Source: Isoetes taiwanensis | Lineage: Eukaryota > Streptophyta > Lycopodiopsida > Isoetales > Isoetaceae | NCBI GenBank assembly: GCA_021234155.1 | Contig: JAJEKV010000097.1 | Location: forward strand, 3,288,074-3,352,073 | DNA: 64,000 bases | Direction: 5' to 3' | Shown here: positions 43,754 to 55,789 of the stretch, one piece after another | Position numbering within the stretch: position 1 is the first letter of the stretch | Layout: each line of letters opens with the position of its first letter | Notes under the pieces: generated by a model | Seen by the model: the letters and a program-made list of their open reading frames with translations, nothing else | The model's database searches: none | What the model was told of the DNA's origin: nothing | Translations under genes and position numbers: made by a program

Positions 43754-45860
43754 AGAATAGAATAGAATAGAATAGGTTTTTAGCGCTCCACGGAGACCAA
43801 TTGACCTATGGGACCCAAACAAAAAGAGAGCAGCAAGCGTATTACTGACAGGATTAAAAAACCCCCGCCCCGAAGGGTTTTCGAGGGAAAAACCTTAGCA
43901 GTAATAAGCATGCTGGCACACTATACAATTGCATAGGACAGTTCAATACCGTCAACGAGTCCGTGCATCCATAACCTCCTGGAGGTATGACCCCAACAAA
44001 CCCACTGACGCCGTAGTCAATAACTGATGCAACGGCTGACCAGGCACTAGTAATCGAACATATCGCTCTCGGATATGGGCAAATGCTGGGTAGATCTGAA
44101 GGGCATGACATTCATTCTCAATCGCGCCCTGGTGGCAACACTGGCAAAGCCTTTGCTCTCATGCTTCCCGAGCCCAACGCCCTGTTTCAATGCGGAGGTG
44201 ATGTGCACCCGTGCGAATGGAAGCTATAAGTCTGCGCTTCTTCATGGGCAGCTGGGTGTACAAGTACTGGTGTGGGCCTCTTGTGAGCCTTGGATTGACT
44301 TGCTACTGATAGTGTGCCCGACTTAACGTCGTTAGAGCCTCCATCCCGTGAGCTTAACGAAGGAAAGTAGCATCTAGGTACCGTTTAAGTGCCTCGCGAT
44401 CTTTCTTTGTCCTGACCTGGATGCATATGTTTGCCTGCACACCCCAACATGAGAACCACTGAGCTTGCTTGTCTTTCCAGCAGGATTTCAGGCGTTGGGG
44501 ACCCATCGCCGTGGCCAAAGCAAGGTGGGGCAAGCGTGTATCAGCCATAGCGACCACCTTTTGGAAGTAAACGATATGGCGTTCCAATGCAGCCCGTTGA
44601 AGGGGTAGAAAGCTTGTCTCACGGGTAGGATCTGGTATGGAACGTGGACTTCACCCCGGGGGGCCGTGCCAAGAAGGCCTTACCTTTGCTTTCGAGGTCA
44701 TTCAGTGTTGAGGATATCACCCCACCCCACACTTCTGCCCCATACAAAAGGACCGGCTCAACCAAGGCCCGAAACAAATGTGGATTTGGTGGCCCCGGGC
44801 ATACAACTTCGCCTTGTGGTCGTTGTTACGCATGGCATATAGTGCTTTCCAACCCGTGACCCGCAACGATAGCGCATCCCAATGGGTGGTAGTTGAGAAC
44901 TCAATCCCCAAGTACTTGTGGGTCGGAGCCACCTCTACCTCTTGCCCCGGTAAGTGAATGTGGGAAGCCTTGGCGACGGGATGATGCAACTAGCGACACC
45001 CTAGTTTTGGCCAAGTTAACTTCGCATGCCGCTGAATTGGCAAAAAGTGTCAAGAGCATCCAAGTGATGTTGCATGTCCTCACGGAGCATAGGCCATGAG
45101 GTTGACATCGCCATGTTCGACATATATGAGTTGCGGATTGTGTGATGCATGAGATGCGCGCCGCACCTCCATGCTCGGAGAGCCAATCTTCCAACCGGGT
45201 CAATGTATAGGCCAAAGAGTGTGGGGGAGAGGGGCAACCCCGGACGACTCAATGTTATCGCGACCACCGGCTATGTCACGATGTGATACGGCCTCGAGCA
45301 TGCCTCGTACAACCTATATAACGATACGCAAGTCCGGGGAGTCCCGAAATGCCGTATCTGTCCCATAGCTTGTTGCGGGTACCGTGGTCAACGCTTTTGC
45401 AAAATCCACCTAAACAACTTGATGTTCTCGGCTGCGATTCTTGCTATCCCCAATGAATGTGCGCAGTGAAGATAATGATCAATGGTGGAATGTCCGCCAG
45501 AAACCTGCCTCGTAAGAGCTCGCACCTCGGTTTCCTCTGCCCATATTGTCGCTGCTCAAGGATGCCAATAGCGGTTTGCAAAGAGAGAGAGCTGATCATA
45601 ATAGTACGGTAGTTGGTCGGCATTGAGGGTCCCCCGCTTTGTATATGGGCACTACTCTACTAGTTGTCCATTGCGTAGGGAAGCCTTCTCGCAATGCTTT
45701 ACTGAACAATGCCGTGAGGACAGGCACCAGTGGAGGCCCAACCCATTTCAGAAGTTCTGCCTGCATGCCATCTAAATATGCTGCCTTCCCATTAGCTAGA
45801 CGTTGTAGGCCCATGATGACAACTGACCAGGTTTTTGCCGTGACAAAAGAGTTACAAGCT
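43754..45860 (-). mobile_element. Second, longer copy of the (TTCTA)n-tailed LINE
   Basis: The minus strand ends in (TTCTA)n at 43754-43775. Upstream it repeats the 3' UTR, the C-terminal Cys/His region and RT of the nested LINE at 18336-20005. It reaches further 5': at 45814-45600 it reads ANGKAAYLDGMQAELLKW and WTTSRVVPIYKAGDPQ, the first RT motifs. Many stops and frameshifts are present. It is 5'-truncated near 45860, inside or just before RT. Confidence 0.8.
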
Positions 45861-46078
45861 CGAAAGCAACAATTCCGTGTTTGTTACACAATCTTAGCAT
45901 AACATCATAGGTCTTTTTCTCTTGGTTCTTGAAGTAATTTAGAAACTTTAGTTCAATTCATTGGGTGAATTTTTTTTTCAGACCGAACGAGCAGCCTAAG
46001 CTTCTAGTACGTGAGATTATCCATATGTATCTCGATTGGGGCTTTATCTTCTTACTGAAGCTTCAGTGTTCAATGCAG

Positions 46079-47560
46079 GTTTTGTGTCTGATACTTTAAA
46101 TAAACTTCCAAAGAATGCGCATCCCATGACTCAACTAACAACAGGCATCATGGCTCTTCAGGTTGGCATCATCTTATATTCACCATTAGTACAACTTACC
46201 ATTTATTTCTCTTCGTCGCAAGGGACAAACTTCACACCATGAGAAAAGTTCAATATTGTATGCTGCTTAGCAACTATGCATCTAAAATGAAGGGATTAAT
46301 ATGGTCTATCTAAGGTTGTACTACATTGAAGGAAGCTAAAGGAGATGTAAAATCACTTGTGCATGTGTTTTAATTTTGGAACAAAGTATAGATGTATTTG
46401 ACTGCTCTCCTATTCGTAGGATTTACAAAGAAGGGAAGCTAATATCCTCGGACTCAACACTTGATTATGGGGCAAACTTTGCTCACATCTTGGGCTTCAC
46501 GATCCAAAGGTGCATGAATTGATCGTCTTTATTTATCCATTCAACGTGGTAAACCTTTTACCGAGTTCTAATACTTGCGACATTAAAATTAAGAAGTCAA
46601 ATTTTTTTGTACTTTCCCAAAGATCACAAAGGAGGAAATGTCGATTACACATCTTTGTTAGGCTGGTTAGTTTTCCCTCTCTAGGTTATGAAAGTGGAAA
46701 TAAGTCGGGTCTTGATATTGCCTTTCATTTATTATTCGTTAGGTTGGGAGTGCTCTCGGACCCATACGGCATTTGGTAAAGCAGCATGAATGGGCTCGCC
46801 GGCACGCTTCATGGACTTGCCAATCGGGTAAAAGAGCGTTTTTCTTTTTATATCAGCATTGAATGAGAAGATAGTGCTGCCAAAGCAGTATGCTTGCTGA
46901 TACATGTGTTAAAATCTTGCAACAGGAGGTCTTGCGTTGGATAAGGGAGCTAGTTGCTGAAATTGGTGTTGATGTCAGCAAAGACCAGCTCAAAGAATAT
47001 GTTCAGAAAACGTTGAAGGGTGGAAAGGTGGCTTGGATGTTTATTGTGGACTGCCTTTGTAGATAAGCTCTCCGGTTTAGAGAGATAATATTGTATTTCA
47101 ATGCGTAGTTCCCGGTTATGGGCATGCCGTGTTACAAGACGGATCCGGCGATACACCCGCCAGCGTGAATTTGCATTGAAACACCTTCCTAACGATTTAA
47201 AAATGGTAAGTTCTTGGTTTATTACACAATTCTGACTAGTGTATATTAAGTTCGAATTTTGGTTCAAGTATTCTAATGCTGTAATTTACGATACTTCCAG
47301 CTATTATAATCGTACTTTTGGCGTATCGCGTGCCCTTGGTGTTCTCTCTCACGTAAGTTATTAGATGCACATAGTTGAAATAAGATTGTGAGTTTGATAA
47401 TTATGTGTGTTTGAAATAAGATTGTGAGTTTGAGAAACATGTGTGTTTTATGACTTATAGCTCATCTGGGATCGTGCTTATGGACTCCCAATCGAAAGAT
47501 CAAAGAGTGTGACGACAGAATGGATAGAAAATTTTGCAAAGAAAGCAGTTCTAGAAAGTG
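46079..47560 (+). pseudogene. Mitochondrial-type citrate synthase pseudogene, introns retained
   Basis: Exon-like pieces in correct order match eukaryotic citrate synthase. They are 46079-46161 (DTLNKLPKNAHPMTQLTTGIMALQ region), 46420-46548 (LDYGANFAHILGF, then DPKVHEL after a 1-base shift), about 46619-46670 (DHKGGNV), 46746-46828 (VGSALSDPY then NGLAGTLHGLAN), 46926-47027 (EVLRWIRELVAEIGVDVSKD), about 47108-47205 (PGYGHAVL..KTDP..RQREFALKHLPND), 47301-47352 (YYNRTFGVSRALGVLSH) and 47461 onward (LIWDRAYGLPIERSKSVTTE). GT..AG-type borders remain at several exons. Stops (after DPYGIW) and several frameshifts break it, and N-terminal exons are not seen. The enzyme condenses acetyl-CoA with oxaloacetate in the TCA cycle; this copy cannot. 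Confidence 0.85.
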
Positions 47561-47715
47561 AGCATTTCTTGTATTTCTATACTAATGCAATAATAGGAAA
47601 GCATGATTTCTTGGAACCATCAGACAAATTATGCTATTTCATCATGTATCCCATATCGCAAAATAAACAAAGAGGGATTTTGGCTATTATCAAGGAGTCC
47701 CACAACCCGCAATAG

Positions 47716-49945
47716 TTTCATCACTATTTCTACTACAAGACGATAATGCAAATCAAGATTAATCACTTTTCATTGAAAATTGCATTCATTACATTAGATA
47801 TCGGCAAAGAAAGACGCATGAAATGAAGCTTCATGTTAACCCGCACCATTACATCTCCTTTGCGGGTAAAAGAGTACTATCCATTGTGTGCTAAAAGAGT
47901 ACTATCCATCAACACAAAGACGCAGCTTTTTAGTTGTGTGAACCTTTTGTTTATGTAAAAAAATGCTCTCGTGTTATTTTTGTCAAAAATATAGATGATA
48001 TTTTATACATTCTAATTATTTTTTGGTCTAATGGTAACATACTAGTCTAGTACAATATATATTTTCGAGTTTGAGCCGCGACAAAGCCGCCTTTTAGCAC
48101 TAGAGTTATACGAGACTTTTTATGCCGATCAACTTATACGGGTCCATCAAATATCTATACACTTTAAGGGATGAGTCTATGTAATAGTTATGAAATTTTA
48201 AATGTTGAAAGTTGTTGTGGCAAGAACGTATGTTCAAACCCTATTCTCGCCATCCCCCCATAGCCATACACCATTCTATCGCATTGCTTCGTCTAGCATC
48301 GCTTTTTCAAGATATTTCGAGCTCGCAGCCACATTTCTTAACAATGCCTTTGATTTGTCGGACCTCGCGAGAACTTTATCTTCATAAGCCGCCAGAGCTT
48401 CATCTCGCATCATCTTAAGCACGCAAAGCCACCACCAGGTTCAAATGCTTTTTTGTATCTCGCTTATTTGTGTTTGATTGATCTCGCCTTATCTTTTCTT
48501 TTTTTAATCTCGAAGTTACGTCTCGTAGTCTTAAGTTGCTTCTTTCTCCGAGCGAAAGATCATCACTCTAAGCTCCTATCGCCATCTCGAGTCGCCACGA
48601 GGCTAGCTTAAAAGCCGAAAAAATTATGGCGGAATCTCTTCCGCCGTGCATTATGTAGTATCGTGAAAGTCAACTCAAACTTATACCACCATATTCAATA
48701 ACAAGTTCAAAGCCCTCAAGGTTTTAATATAGTTGCATCTTGAAGTACGCTTATCTTTTATATTCTACAAGACCTATAGTAGCAGTTTATTTTTGTATGT
48801 CTTTTTCTTCTAAAGTGATCACAACCGATTTAGATTTTGAAGTGTACATTCCAAAGAGGGGTACTTGAAGAATATGCTATTATTCACAACATGAATGCCT
48901 AAGCTAAGCAAAATGCATTGGACCTCTATCATTACCAAAGATAAAGTCTTGACAAATTTGCTTAAATGTGTGCCAATATTAGCTCTTGTTCTTATTCTTA
49001 GCTTAAACGTTTTGGAACGTCCAATCTTATCATTCCTCGCCATATCTCGCTTTAAAAAGTTTGGCATTCTCTAGTCTCATTATGTACATGGTTCTTGAAA
49101 TAAACAAGATTGTTTGAAGTATAATGTGTTTAACAAGTGTTGCCTTATGCAAAACACCGATTTCTCGTGGACTCCCTTCCTTGACTTAATTCCCAAAAGC
49201 CCTTCGTATTTTAAAATTCCCAAAATGCCCTTAAATTTTAAATATTTTCCCAAATAGCCCCTGTATACTTTATAGTTCAAATTGTGTGTTCTTTATTTCA
49301 CGTGTTGCTAAACTCATTACCCGTGATTTTGGAAGATAAAGGTAGTTCGTTGTCTCACGAGGATTTCGTTTCTAAATGTTTGGGGTTATGGTTTTGAATT
49401 GATTGTCAAAATATGACTTTGAACTATAATTTAAGCCACTTCACCCTCCGCCATGGAGGGCAACCCTCCGCAAAAGACCTTGTCAACAAACCATGGAGAA
49501 AGTAGAAAGTTGTCTATACATGGCAAGATATTATTGGTGGATCCTTCAATGACGAATGTCTTATTGATACATAAAAAGTGGGTTGTATTCAAGTGGATAT
49601 ATAAATATGTTCATCTGGGGTTGAGCCACATAAACATGTGACCTAAACTTTTATGCACCAAATTTGCGCTGCAAAACCAGCATACATTAGTTGGAGATCT
49701 ATATATTTTATTGAAGAGTTTGCATATCCACATCCTGTGTTATATAAAACACACATGTAGCTGCTATTTTTTAATGATACAGAGAGTTTTTGACCTAAGT
49801 CGTGGAATGGGAGGAATATCAACAACCTATGATTATAAATGCGCCCAAATGGTGTTTATTGTTTCATTTCGAGATCCCAGCTAGATTTATTGAGCATTCC
49901 TACATAGCTAAGTTAAGGTGGTCAAATTGCGCTTAACATCTTTGT
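47716..49945. other. AT-rich stretch, no gene supported
   Basis: Only short frames. The sequence around 48240-48660 is slightly GC-richer, with many TCTCG/ATCG motifs, but shows no domain. Confidence 0.3.
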
Positions 49946-49949
49946 TTTG

Positions 49950-51310
49950 GCAAAGCTGGAGGTCAATTCCTCACCGGAGCTGCGATTTTCAGCCGGGCGC
50001 CACCGAGGTCGCCATGTAATGCGCCAAGCCGCCACTCCTGCTGCTTCGCCGCCGCCGCCGCCAGCACCCTACTACACCTCTCGCCTCGGGCCAAGCCCGG
50101 CCGCTTTGAGCCACGACACCGCTGCCCCCCCGAATCAAGCTCCCAGATCATCGAAGGCCCACATCGAATGCCAACAAATAGGAACCGCGTCCGGATGGTG
50201 TCTTTGAACCGCCCGGAACTTCTCATTCAAAGGCAAGAGTCTCAACTCTATTGCAATCGGTCATGGATCTCATTTTCCTCATGGAAACATGGGAGCATGC
50301 GTGGCACGCAACTACCGGACCTCCTGAGGCACTCCGCATTTCGTTTCAATGAGTGCATAGGCAAGCGGCATGGCTACGGGTTGCCTCGCTACCTACCCCC
50401 GAACCTTGAGGGCACTCGGTCTCGCTGCAACAAAAACGTATTGTGTACAATGTCGCTACTTTGGGGGTGCAGGCAAAGATGACAAAATTTGCGACACAAT
50501 CCTCATAGCGATATGCTACTTTCCACATGCCGAGTAACTTTTATAACACTCATTCGGATGTGGATCGATTGGAGCCCCTATGTCGATCTATATGATGACA
50601 TACAAAAAGACAAACAAATTAGGGCAGGATTATGTTGCTTGGCGACTTTAATGCACGCATAGGAGCCGAACAGGTTCCAAAATTTGAGCCCCTGGCAGAG
50701 GACGTCTTGCAGTTGAACCCCGCAGAGGTGGCTTGGTCAAGGATATCGACAACTTACCATATTTCACGCTATGGCGTGCGCTTGTTGTTGCTGGGTAGTA
50801 TCTTTGACCTGGTTATTTGTAATGGGTTGGCATAATGGCCGTCTTCCGACAGGAGAACCAAGGGAGCAGCTTCAGTGTGGTGGATTATCAGCTGGTTGAG
50901 GAACGGGATCTGCACCTGGTTACTCATTTTTCCATCGGGATAGACACTCGGGACGAGGAAGTAGACTCGGACCACCGGCCCCTGTTCATGCATCTCCATT
51001 GGGAGGCTCCCCGTGCATCTACTGCCTCAACACACCAGTGTGCCCCAAATCGCTCCGACTACACCGCGGACCTATGCCCACCGCTTGAGCATGATCCGCA
51101 GGGACCGGCCAGAACTCCCCACACTTCAAGAGCACCGCCAACCGACTCACCTGCTTCTGACGGCTGCAGAAAGATGCTTTGGGAGAGGCCGCTCACGGCG
51201 AACCTCAGGCACTAGCACCTTTCCCCGCAATAGATGGTTTGATGATGAGTGTCAGGAGCTCAAACGCACACTCCGGCAAGTCACTGTAGGAATCTGCAAG
51301 TGCATTATGA
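49950..51310 (+). mobile_element. 5' part of a LINE: leader and endonuclease domain
   Basis: A GC-rich leader (about 49950-50160) precedes a broken endonuclease reading frame. Motifs occur in family order: DLIFLMETW at 50266-50292 (catalytic Glu), LLGDFNARIG ending at 50664 (catalytic Asp/Asn) and DSDHRPLFMHL at 50964 onward (terminal Asp-His). The style and GC content match the (TTCTA)n LINE family more than the L1-type element. The fragment ends before RT, the opposite of the usual 5' truncation. Confidence 0.7.
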
Positions 51311-51890
51311 CATCACAACAATGAATGTAAAAATAACGCCACATGGCATACGAAACTCGTGGCAAGATGCAATCTGGTAAAGCCGACCAACAGACCTAGG
51401 ACACAACTGCAGATCCAAACCCTAATGCTACGCCCAAAGTTCAAATCCGGCAACATTTGTTGCCACAAACACTGACACAAACAAAGAACCGAGCCAAGCC
51501 CTCAGAAAAACACGGCCAAATCTTGAGAAATCACCCCCCAAGACGTGCACTGCCGATTTGCAAAGCTCCCAGCCTAGCCTCAGGTTTGCACCATCTACAA
51601 GATTCCCAGTCGCACGAATTTGCACCTTAAATCTGGCCCTTACAACCGAGAAATGTACAAATCCCTTTGGTAAAATTGATCTTGCAAGTAACCTTGCCAT
51701 TGACTCGAAGTTCACCGATCTAATCCACCCTGCATTTCTAGAGCATCTGTATCAAGATATCTCAGAACATATGTGTGTCAATCAGACCAAGCCTTTGAGA
51801 GCTTAACTTCCTAGAAGTCCGACAAGGTGCGCCATAGCCACGCCTGCGAAGGAATGGGCTGGATGACCGACCACTTACAGGCACTAGCCA
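51311..51890. other. No gene supported
   Basis: Possible continuation of the LINE linker, but no motif is visible on either strand. Confidence 0.25.
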
Positions 51891-51892
51891 GT

Positions 51893-51992
51893 TTTTAGCA
51901 GTCACCAATATATGCTAGGCATATGCCGGCATATACCTGGATATGCCCACATACCCACATAACGAGGGTTTGCTTCTAGGGGCAACCCAAAC
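51893..51992. repeat. Dispersed repeat R2, copy 2
   Basis: Matches 9690-9800 from 'gtttttagcagtcacca' to 'ctaggggcaacccaaa', including the CATATAC/GGATATG core. It lies in the same orientation. Confidence 0.6.
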
Positions 51993-52499
51993 AGGTGCTA
52001 CGACGACGGGTTTGCCCTCCGGTGGCCGAAAAGTGTGTTTTCATGTTTCTTGTTGTCGTTTCGTTTTCATGGTTCTTGTTAGATCATTTCATGTGTCAGG
52101 CTTATTAATGGTTTGAAGGGGGGTTTTGTTTTGTGTTATTTTGTTTTCTTTTGTTTATGAATTGTATATGGACCAAGAAGAGGCTTTATAAGCTTTCGCT
52201 TACCTAGACCAATTGGGATTGACGTGATTATGTTCTTTGTCTAAAACACATTAGCGATTCATGAAGAACGCTTCGTGTAGTTACATTAGTAATGGAAATT
52301 GTACAGGCCCTGTATGAATACATGCTTTTATTTTCTTAGTGAATGTATACAAATATTATGAACAGAATACCCAGTGGTGAAAAAGAGCCAATTCGTGCTT
52401 TGGTAATACTAGTTGGTCACATTTCTGAAAAACAAATATGGTATCTACCCAACTCTGCAGCACCACATGAAGCAAATACATATCACATCTGTGATGTCC
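51993..52499. other. T-rich stretch, no gene supported
   Basis: It reads like a 3' untranslated region (T/G-rich, 'tttgttttcttttg'), but no upstream coding frame is attached. Confidence 0.25.
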
Positions 52500-53265
52500 C
52501 CTACTCGTATACCATGCCCGCACCGTATACAAACAGGAGTTCATCCCCCGTACCAGCTCCACACCGATACTGTGGCCTCCACATATCACCGTGGACCGCC
52601 TAGAGTCCACAAGGAAGAGTGAAGGGGGCCATTTTACCCCGCCTCCCCTCGGGGCCTACCTAGCTGAAGCGTAAACATACACGCCAAGAACATAACATCA
52701 TATATCCACCTCTGGGGTGGCACATCAACATCTGCATAGACAAAGATCAGCACAATACAAAAGGAAGTTCCTACCCAAGCTCTCGACTCGGGGGTGACCC
52801 ACAAGCTTGGGTCTCCAGTTCATTCATTGATGCAATCATGACAATGGATTGGGCTGGGTATAAGAACATGGCTTAGATTGTCCACCCATCCGCCCTCACA
52901 CACACTGCGCAGTAGGTTGGAAAGTGTTGGGACTCGACCGTAGAGTTCACGGTGCATAGCCAAAGGGGCTATTCCCTCGGTTACATCTCCCCGGTCCATG
53001 GGGGCGGTAGGGATCGCCCCTCCGTGAGATCTACATGTCACCCAAGGTGACTAGAGGGCCACCGACACCTTATTCGACTTAACCCACCGAAGGTGAACAC
53101 CACCCCACCCGTGTCGGCGCCCATGCCCACCCACACCTGGCAAGCCATTAGACCTAGTCACTGATCCCTGTGGGCCTTACACACCGTAGGGATCTGTCAA
53201 GGCCCAACACTAACCTCATTCTAAGCCGCCCGCCCCTTCACCCACAACTGTGTGGGCTCCTCGCA
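52500..53265 (+). repeat. Dispersed repeat R1, copy 2 (LTR-like)
   Basis: Diverged copy of 3180-4020 in the same orientation, sharing 'gtaccagctcca', 'gtgactagagggccac', 'taagccattagacctagtca' and 'cttcacccacaa'. It ends abruptly at about 53265, where the extensin pseudogene begins. Confidence 0.65.
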
Positions 53266-53269
53266 TAAT

Positions 53270-54262
53270 AAAAGTCAAGTGTTAATGGTGAAGGATACAC
53301 ATAAGGAGGTGGTAGAGGAGGTGAGGTGAGGGAGAAGGGAAGAGATGATTGGTATTTGTATGGAGGGAGCGAGGGTGGTGGAGTAGGTGGTGATTTATAT
53401 ATTGGGTGGTGGGCGGATGTGGAGGGGGGGATTTGTAGACATAAGGAGGAGGTGGCAAGGGCGATGGAGGAGACCGGACAATATGGAGGTGGAGGAGAAG
53501 ACAATGGAGGAGGGGATATATGTAGACATAAGGGAAGTGGGGGCTGGGGCGATGGAAGGGATACTAAAGTGATGCAGAGGGGGGAATTTATAGACATGTG
53601 GAGGTGGTGGCAAAGGTGATGGAGGAGGTGGTGATTTGTAGATGTAAGAGGAGAGCCCGGAGATTTGTAGACGTAAGGAGGTGGTGGCAAAGGGCGATGG
53701 AGGGAGGAGGATGCGAAGATGGTGCAAGAGGGGGGACATATATGGAGGTGGTGGTGGCGGTGATGGAGGAGCTGGTGATTTATAGACATAAAGGTGAAGG
53801 CATTGGGGTAGATGGGTAAACATATATGGAGGTGGGGGGATGAGGGCAATGAAGGAAGGGGGATTTGTAAATATAAGGAGGAGGAGGGGTGATTTATAGA
53901 CATAAGGAGGTGGTATGAGTGATAAAGAAAGGGGGGGGATAGATATAAGGAGGAGGTGGCGATGGGTAGACATGGGAAAGTGGTGGCAATGGGTAAACAT
54001 AAGGAGGTTGAGGCGAGGGGGGAGGGGAGCTGGTGAAGGGTGATTGACATAATGTGGCGAAGGAAGAGGGGACTTCGATACTAAAGTTGGAGGTGGGTGA
54101 GTAAACCAAAGATGGAGGAGTTGAAGATTGATAGACATAAGGTGGAGGTAGTGGGAAGGCATATATGGGGGTGGAGGCAAGAGGAGGAGATGAATACCAA
54201 AATTTGGAACTAGGACAAAGGATGAGGATATAATGGTTCTTTAGAATATAACCGGGGGGCAA
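53270..54262 (-). pseudogene. Extensin-like cell-wall glycoprotein pseudogene
   Basis: All minus-strand frames in turn read proline-rich repeats such as PPPYVYKSP, PPPYVYQSS, YIYKSPPPPSP and PPPYVYPSP. SPPPP plus YVYK is the signature of extensins, whose hydroxyprolines are glycosylated and whose Tyr residues cross-link in the wall. The motif drifts between frames, so many small indels have broken it. No signal peptide is found upstream of the first repeat. The strong purine bias of the plus strand (ggaggtgg) follows from the repeat. A captured gene fragment is possible, since related repeats lie on both sides. Confidence 0.7.
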
Positions 54263-54299
54263 CGAGGAAAAGGACTAAAAAGAACTTGGAGCTTTTCTT

Positions 54300-54940
54300 T
54301 CTAGCCTCCGTGCCCGAGTATGGAGTGCCTTGGTCCCAATCATCTCCCCGCCCAAGTTACATTAATTAACACAAACAACAAGATGACACCGCTTTCCGGG
54401 CCGCCTCATATTTTCTCCAATGCTCCAACTTGTTTTTCCAATGTGTAGGCCTCGCTATCTTATTTTTGAGGTAAAAATAGTCTTTATAACTTAATATCTT
54501 TGAAAAGTTAGTATGCAGAAAGAGTTTCTCACCATTCCTTTTTTGTGACGCTCCCTGAACATATACGACACTCGGACGTATACATACGGGGACTTTCCCC
54601 TCCCATGGCGACCAACTCGCCACGAGCAGGGCCCTCCATATAACTCGGGCCATCCATAGAGAGATGCTCGAGTGAAGGACACAGAGGGGTCATTCGGCCC
54701 ACGCCTTCAATGGGGCTTCTATGTCGCGGAAGCGTGAATACAAGGTTAGCACACCGCATAATCATATCATAAAATACCACCACGAAGGGTGGCACATCCA
54801 TCCAAGTGACAACAACAAAGAATATGCATTTAATACTAGGGAAAATGCCCCAAACCCATGGTTCTACCCCGGCTCAGACTCCAGTGAGGATCGACTGACG
54901 GCTAGGTCTCAAGAGGTCGTGACCCGAATCTTGGCATGGC
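54300..54940. other. No gene supported
   Basis: Moderately GC-rich. Minus-strand frames near 54800-54530 have no recognisable domain. Confidence 0.25.
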
Positions 54941-55480
54941 GCTGGTGGCATAGAACATCGGCTAGGGTTGTCCACTCCATCCGCCCCTCCCGCACACTTT
55001 GCGATGAGTCCAATCATGCTATGGCGTCACTATAGCCTTCCCGAGACTCAAACTCGTATCACCCTTCGAGCCTACCTGGGTTCATGAAGCCCCGTCCGAT
55101 GGGGGCGGTCGGGGAAGTGTCCCTTCTAGGATCCACAAGGTTCCATGGGAGCTAGAGAATATCACGCGTCGCATCAGCTCACCCGCATCCGTGCCGGCTT
55201 ACTCAACCCCTAAATCTACTCAAAAGCCACGGGGTGCCCCCATCACGGGTCACACCTCTGCGCCCGTGGGAGTGTCAGACCCATACCCGCCCCCCTCGGA
55301 CGGCTATCAGGCCTAGCCCAATTGTAGAGTCTGAAGCCTTTTATGTTGCTGCAAGGGCCCCACCCCACTTCACCCGCTAGCGTCCCTTTCTCACGGTGCT
55401 AAAGCAATTCCATAAGATCCCACGACTGGTGGTCTCTTGTACGCGGGCACGCATAAATTGGGAATTAAAGGGCTACTAGG
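54941..55480 (+). repeat. R1-related repeat, copy 3 (distant)
   Basis: Contains 'gggttgtccactccatccgc' and nearby R1 sequence, then diverges from copies 1 and 2. From 55119 on it forms the left arm of a large inverted repeat. Confidence 0.55.
55119..55380. repeat. Large inverted repeat, left arm
   Basis: About 260 bases whose reverse complement, with mismatches and small gaps, is 55512-55787. Shared landmarks are 'ggttccatggg', 'ctaaatctactcaaaa', 'ggggtgcccc', 'gagtgtc' and 'gaagccttttatg'. The spacer is about 130 bases. A transcript through it could fold into a long imperfect hairpin. Confidence 0.7.
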
Positions 55481-55511
55481 AACATACTAAAGCATGTGGC
55501 ACGAGGTCTCC

Positions 55512-55787
55512 TCAAGCACGCAAAGGGTGAAGTGGGGGTGGGGTCTTGCCTGGGCATAAAAGGCTTCGAGACCTCCTACAGTGGGCTAGGCCCCGATAGC
55601 CTACCACGAGGGGGCCTGTAGGTCCGACACTCCCCGGGCAGAGGGTGACACTGCATGGGGCACCCCTGTTTTGAGTAGATTTAGGGTGAGTAAGCCTGCA
55701 CAGAGTATGGGGCACCGATGCGCACGATTTCTAGCTCACCCATGGAACCATCGGGTGATCCCGGAAGGGGACACCCTTGGCCTTTAA
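55512..55787. repeat. Large inverted repeat, right arm
   Basis: Reverse-complement partner of 55119-55380. It directly abuts the minus-strand gag remnant that starts at 55790, so the arm may be an LTR or leader belonging to that element. Confidence 0.7.
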
Positions 55788-55789
55788 CC

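Noticed and set aside
46079-47715. Functional citrate synthase gene
   Set aside because: At least one internal stop and several frameshifts interrupt conserved exons, and N-terminal exons are not visible.
53326-53819. Plus-strand Gly/Trp-rich frames
   Set aside because: They are antisense to extensin-type Pro/Tyr/Ser repeats and have no independent support.
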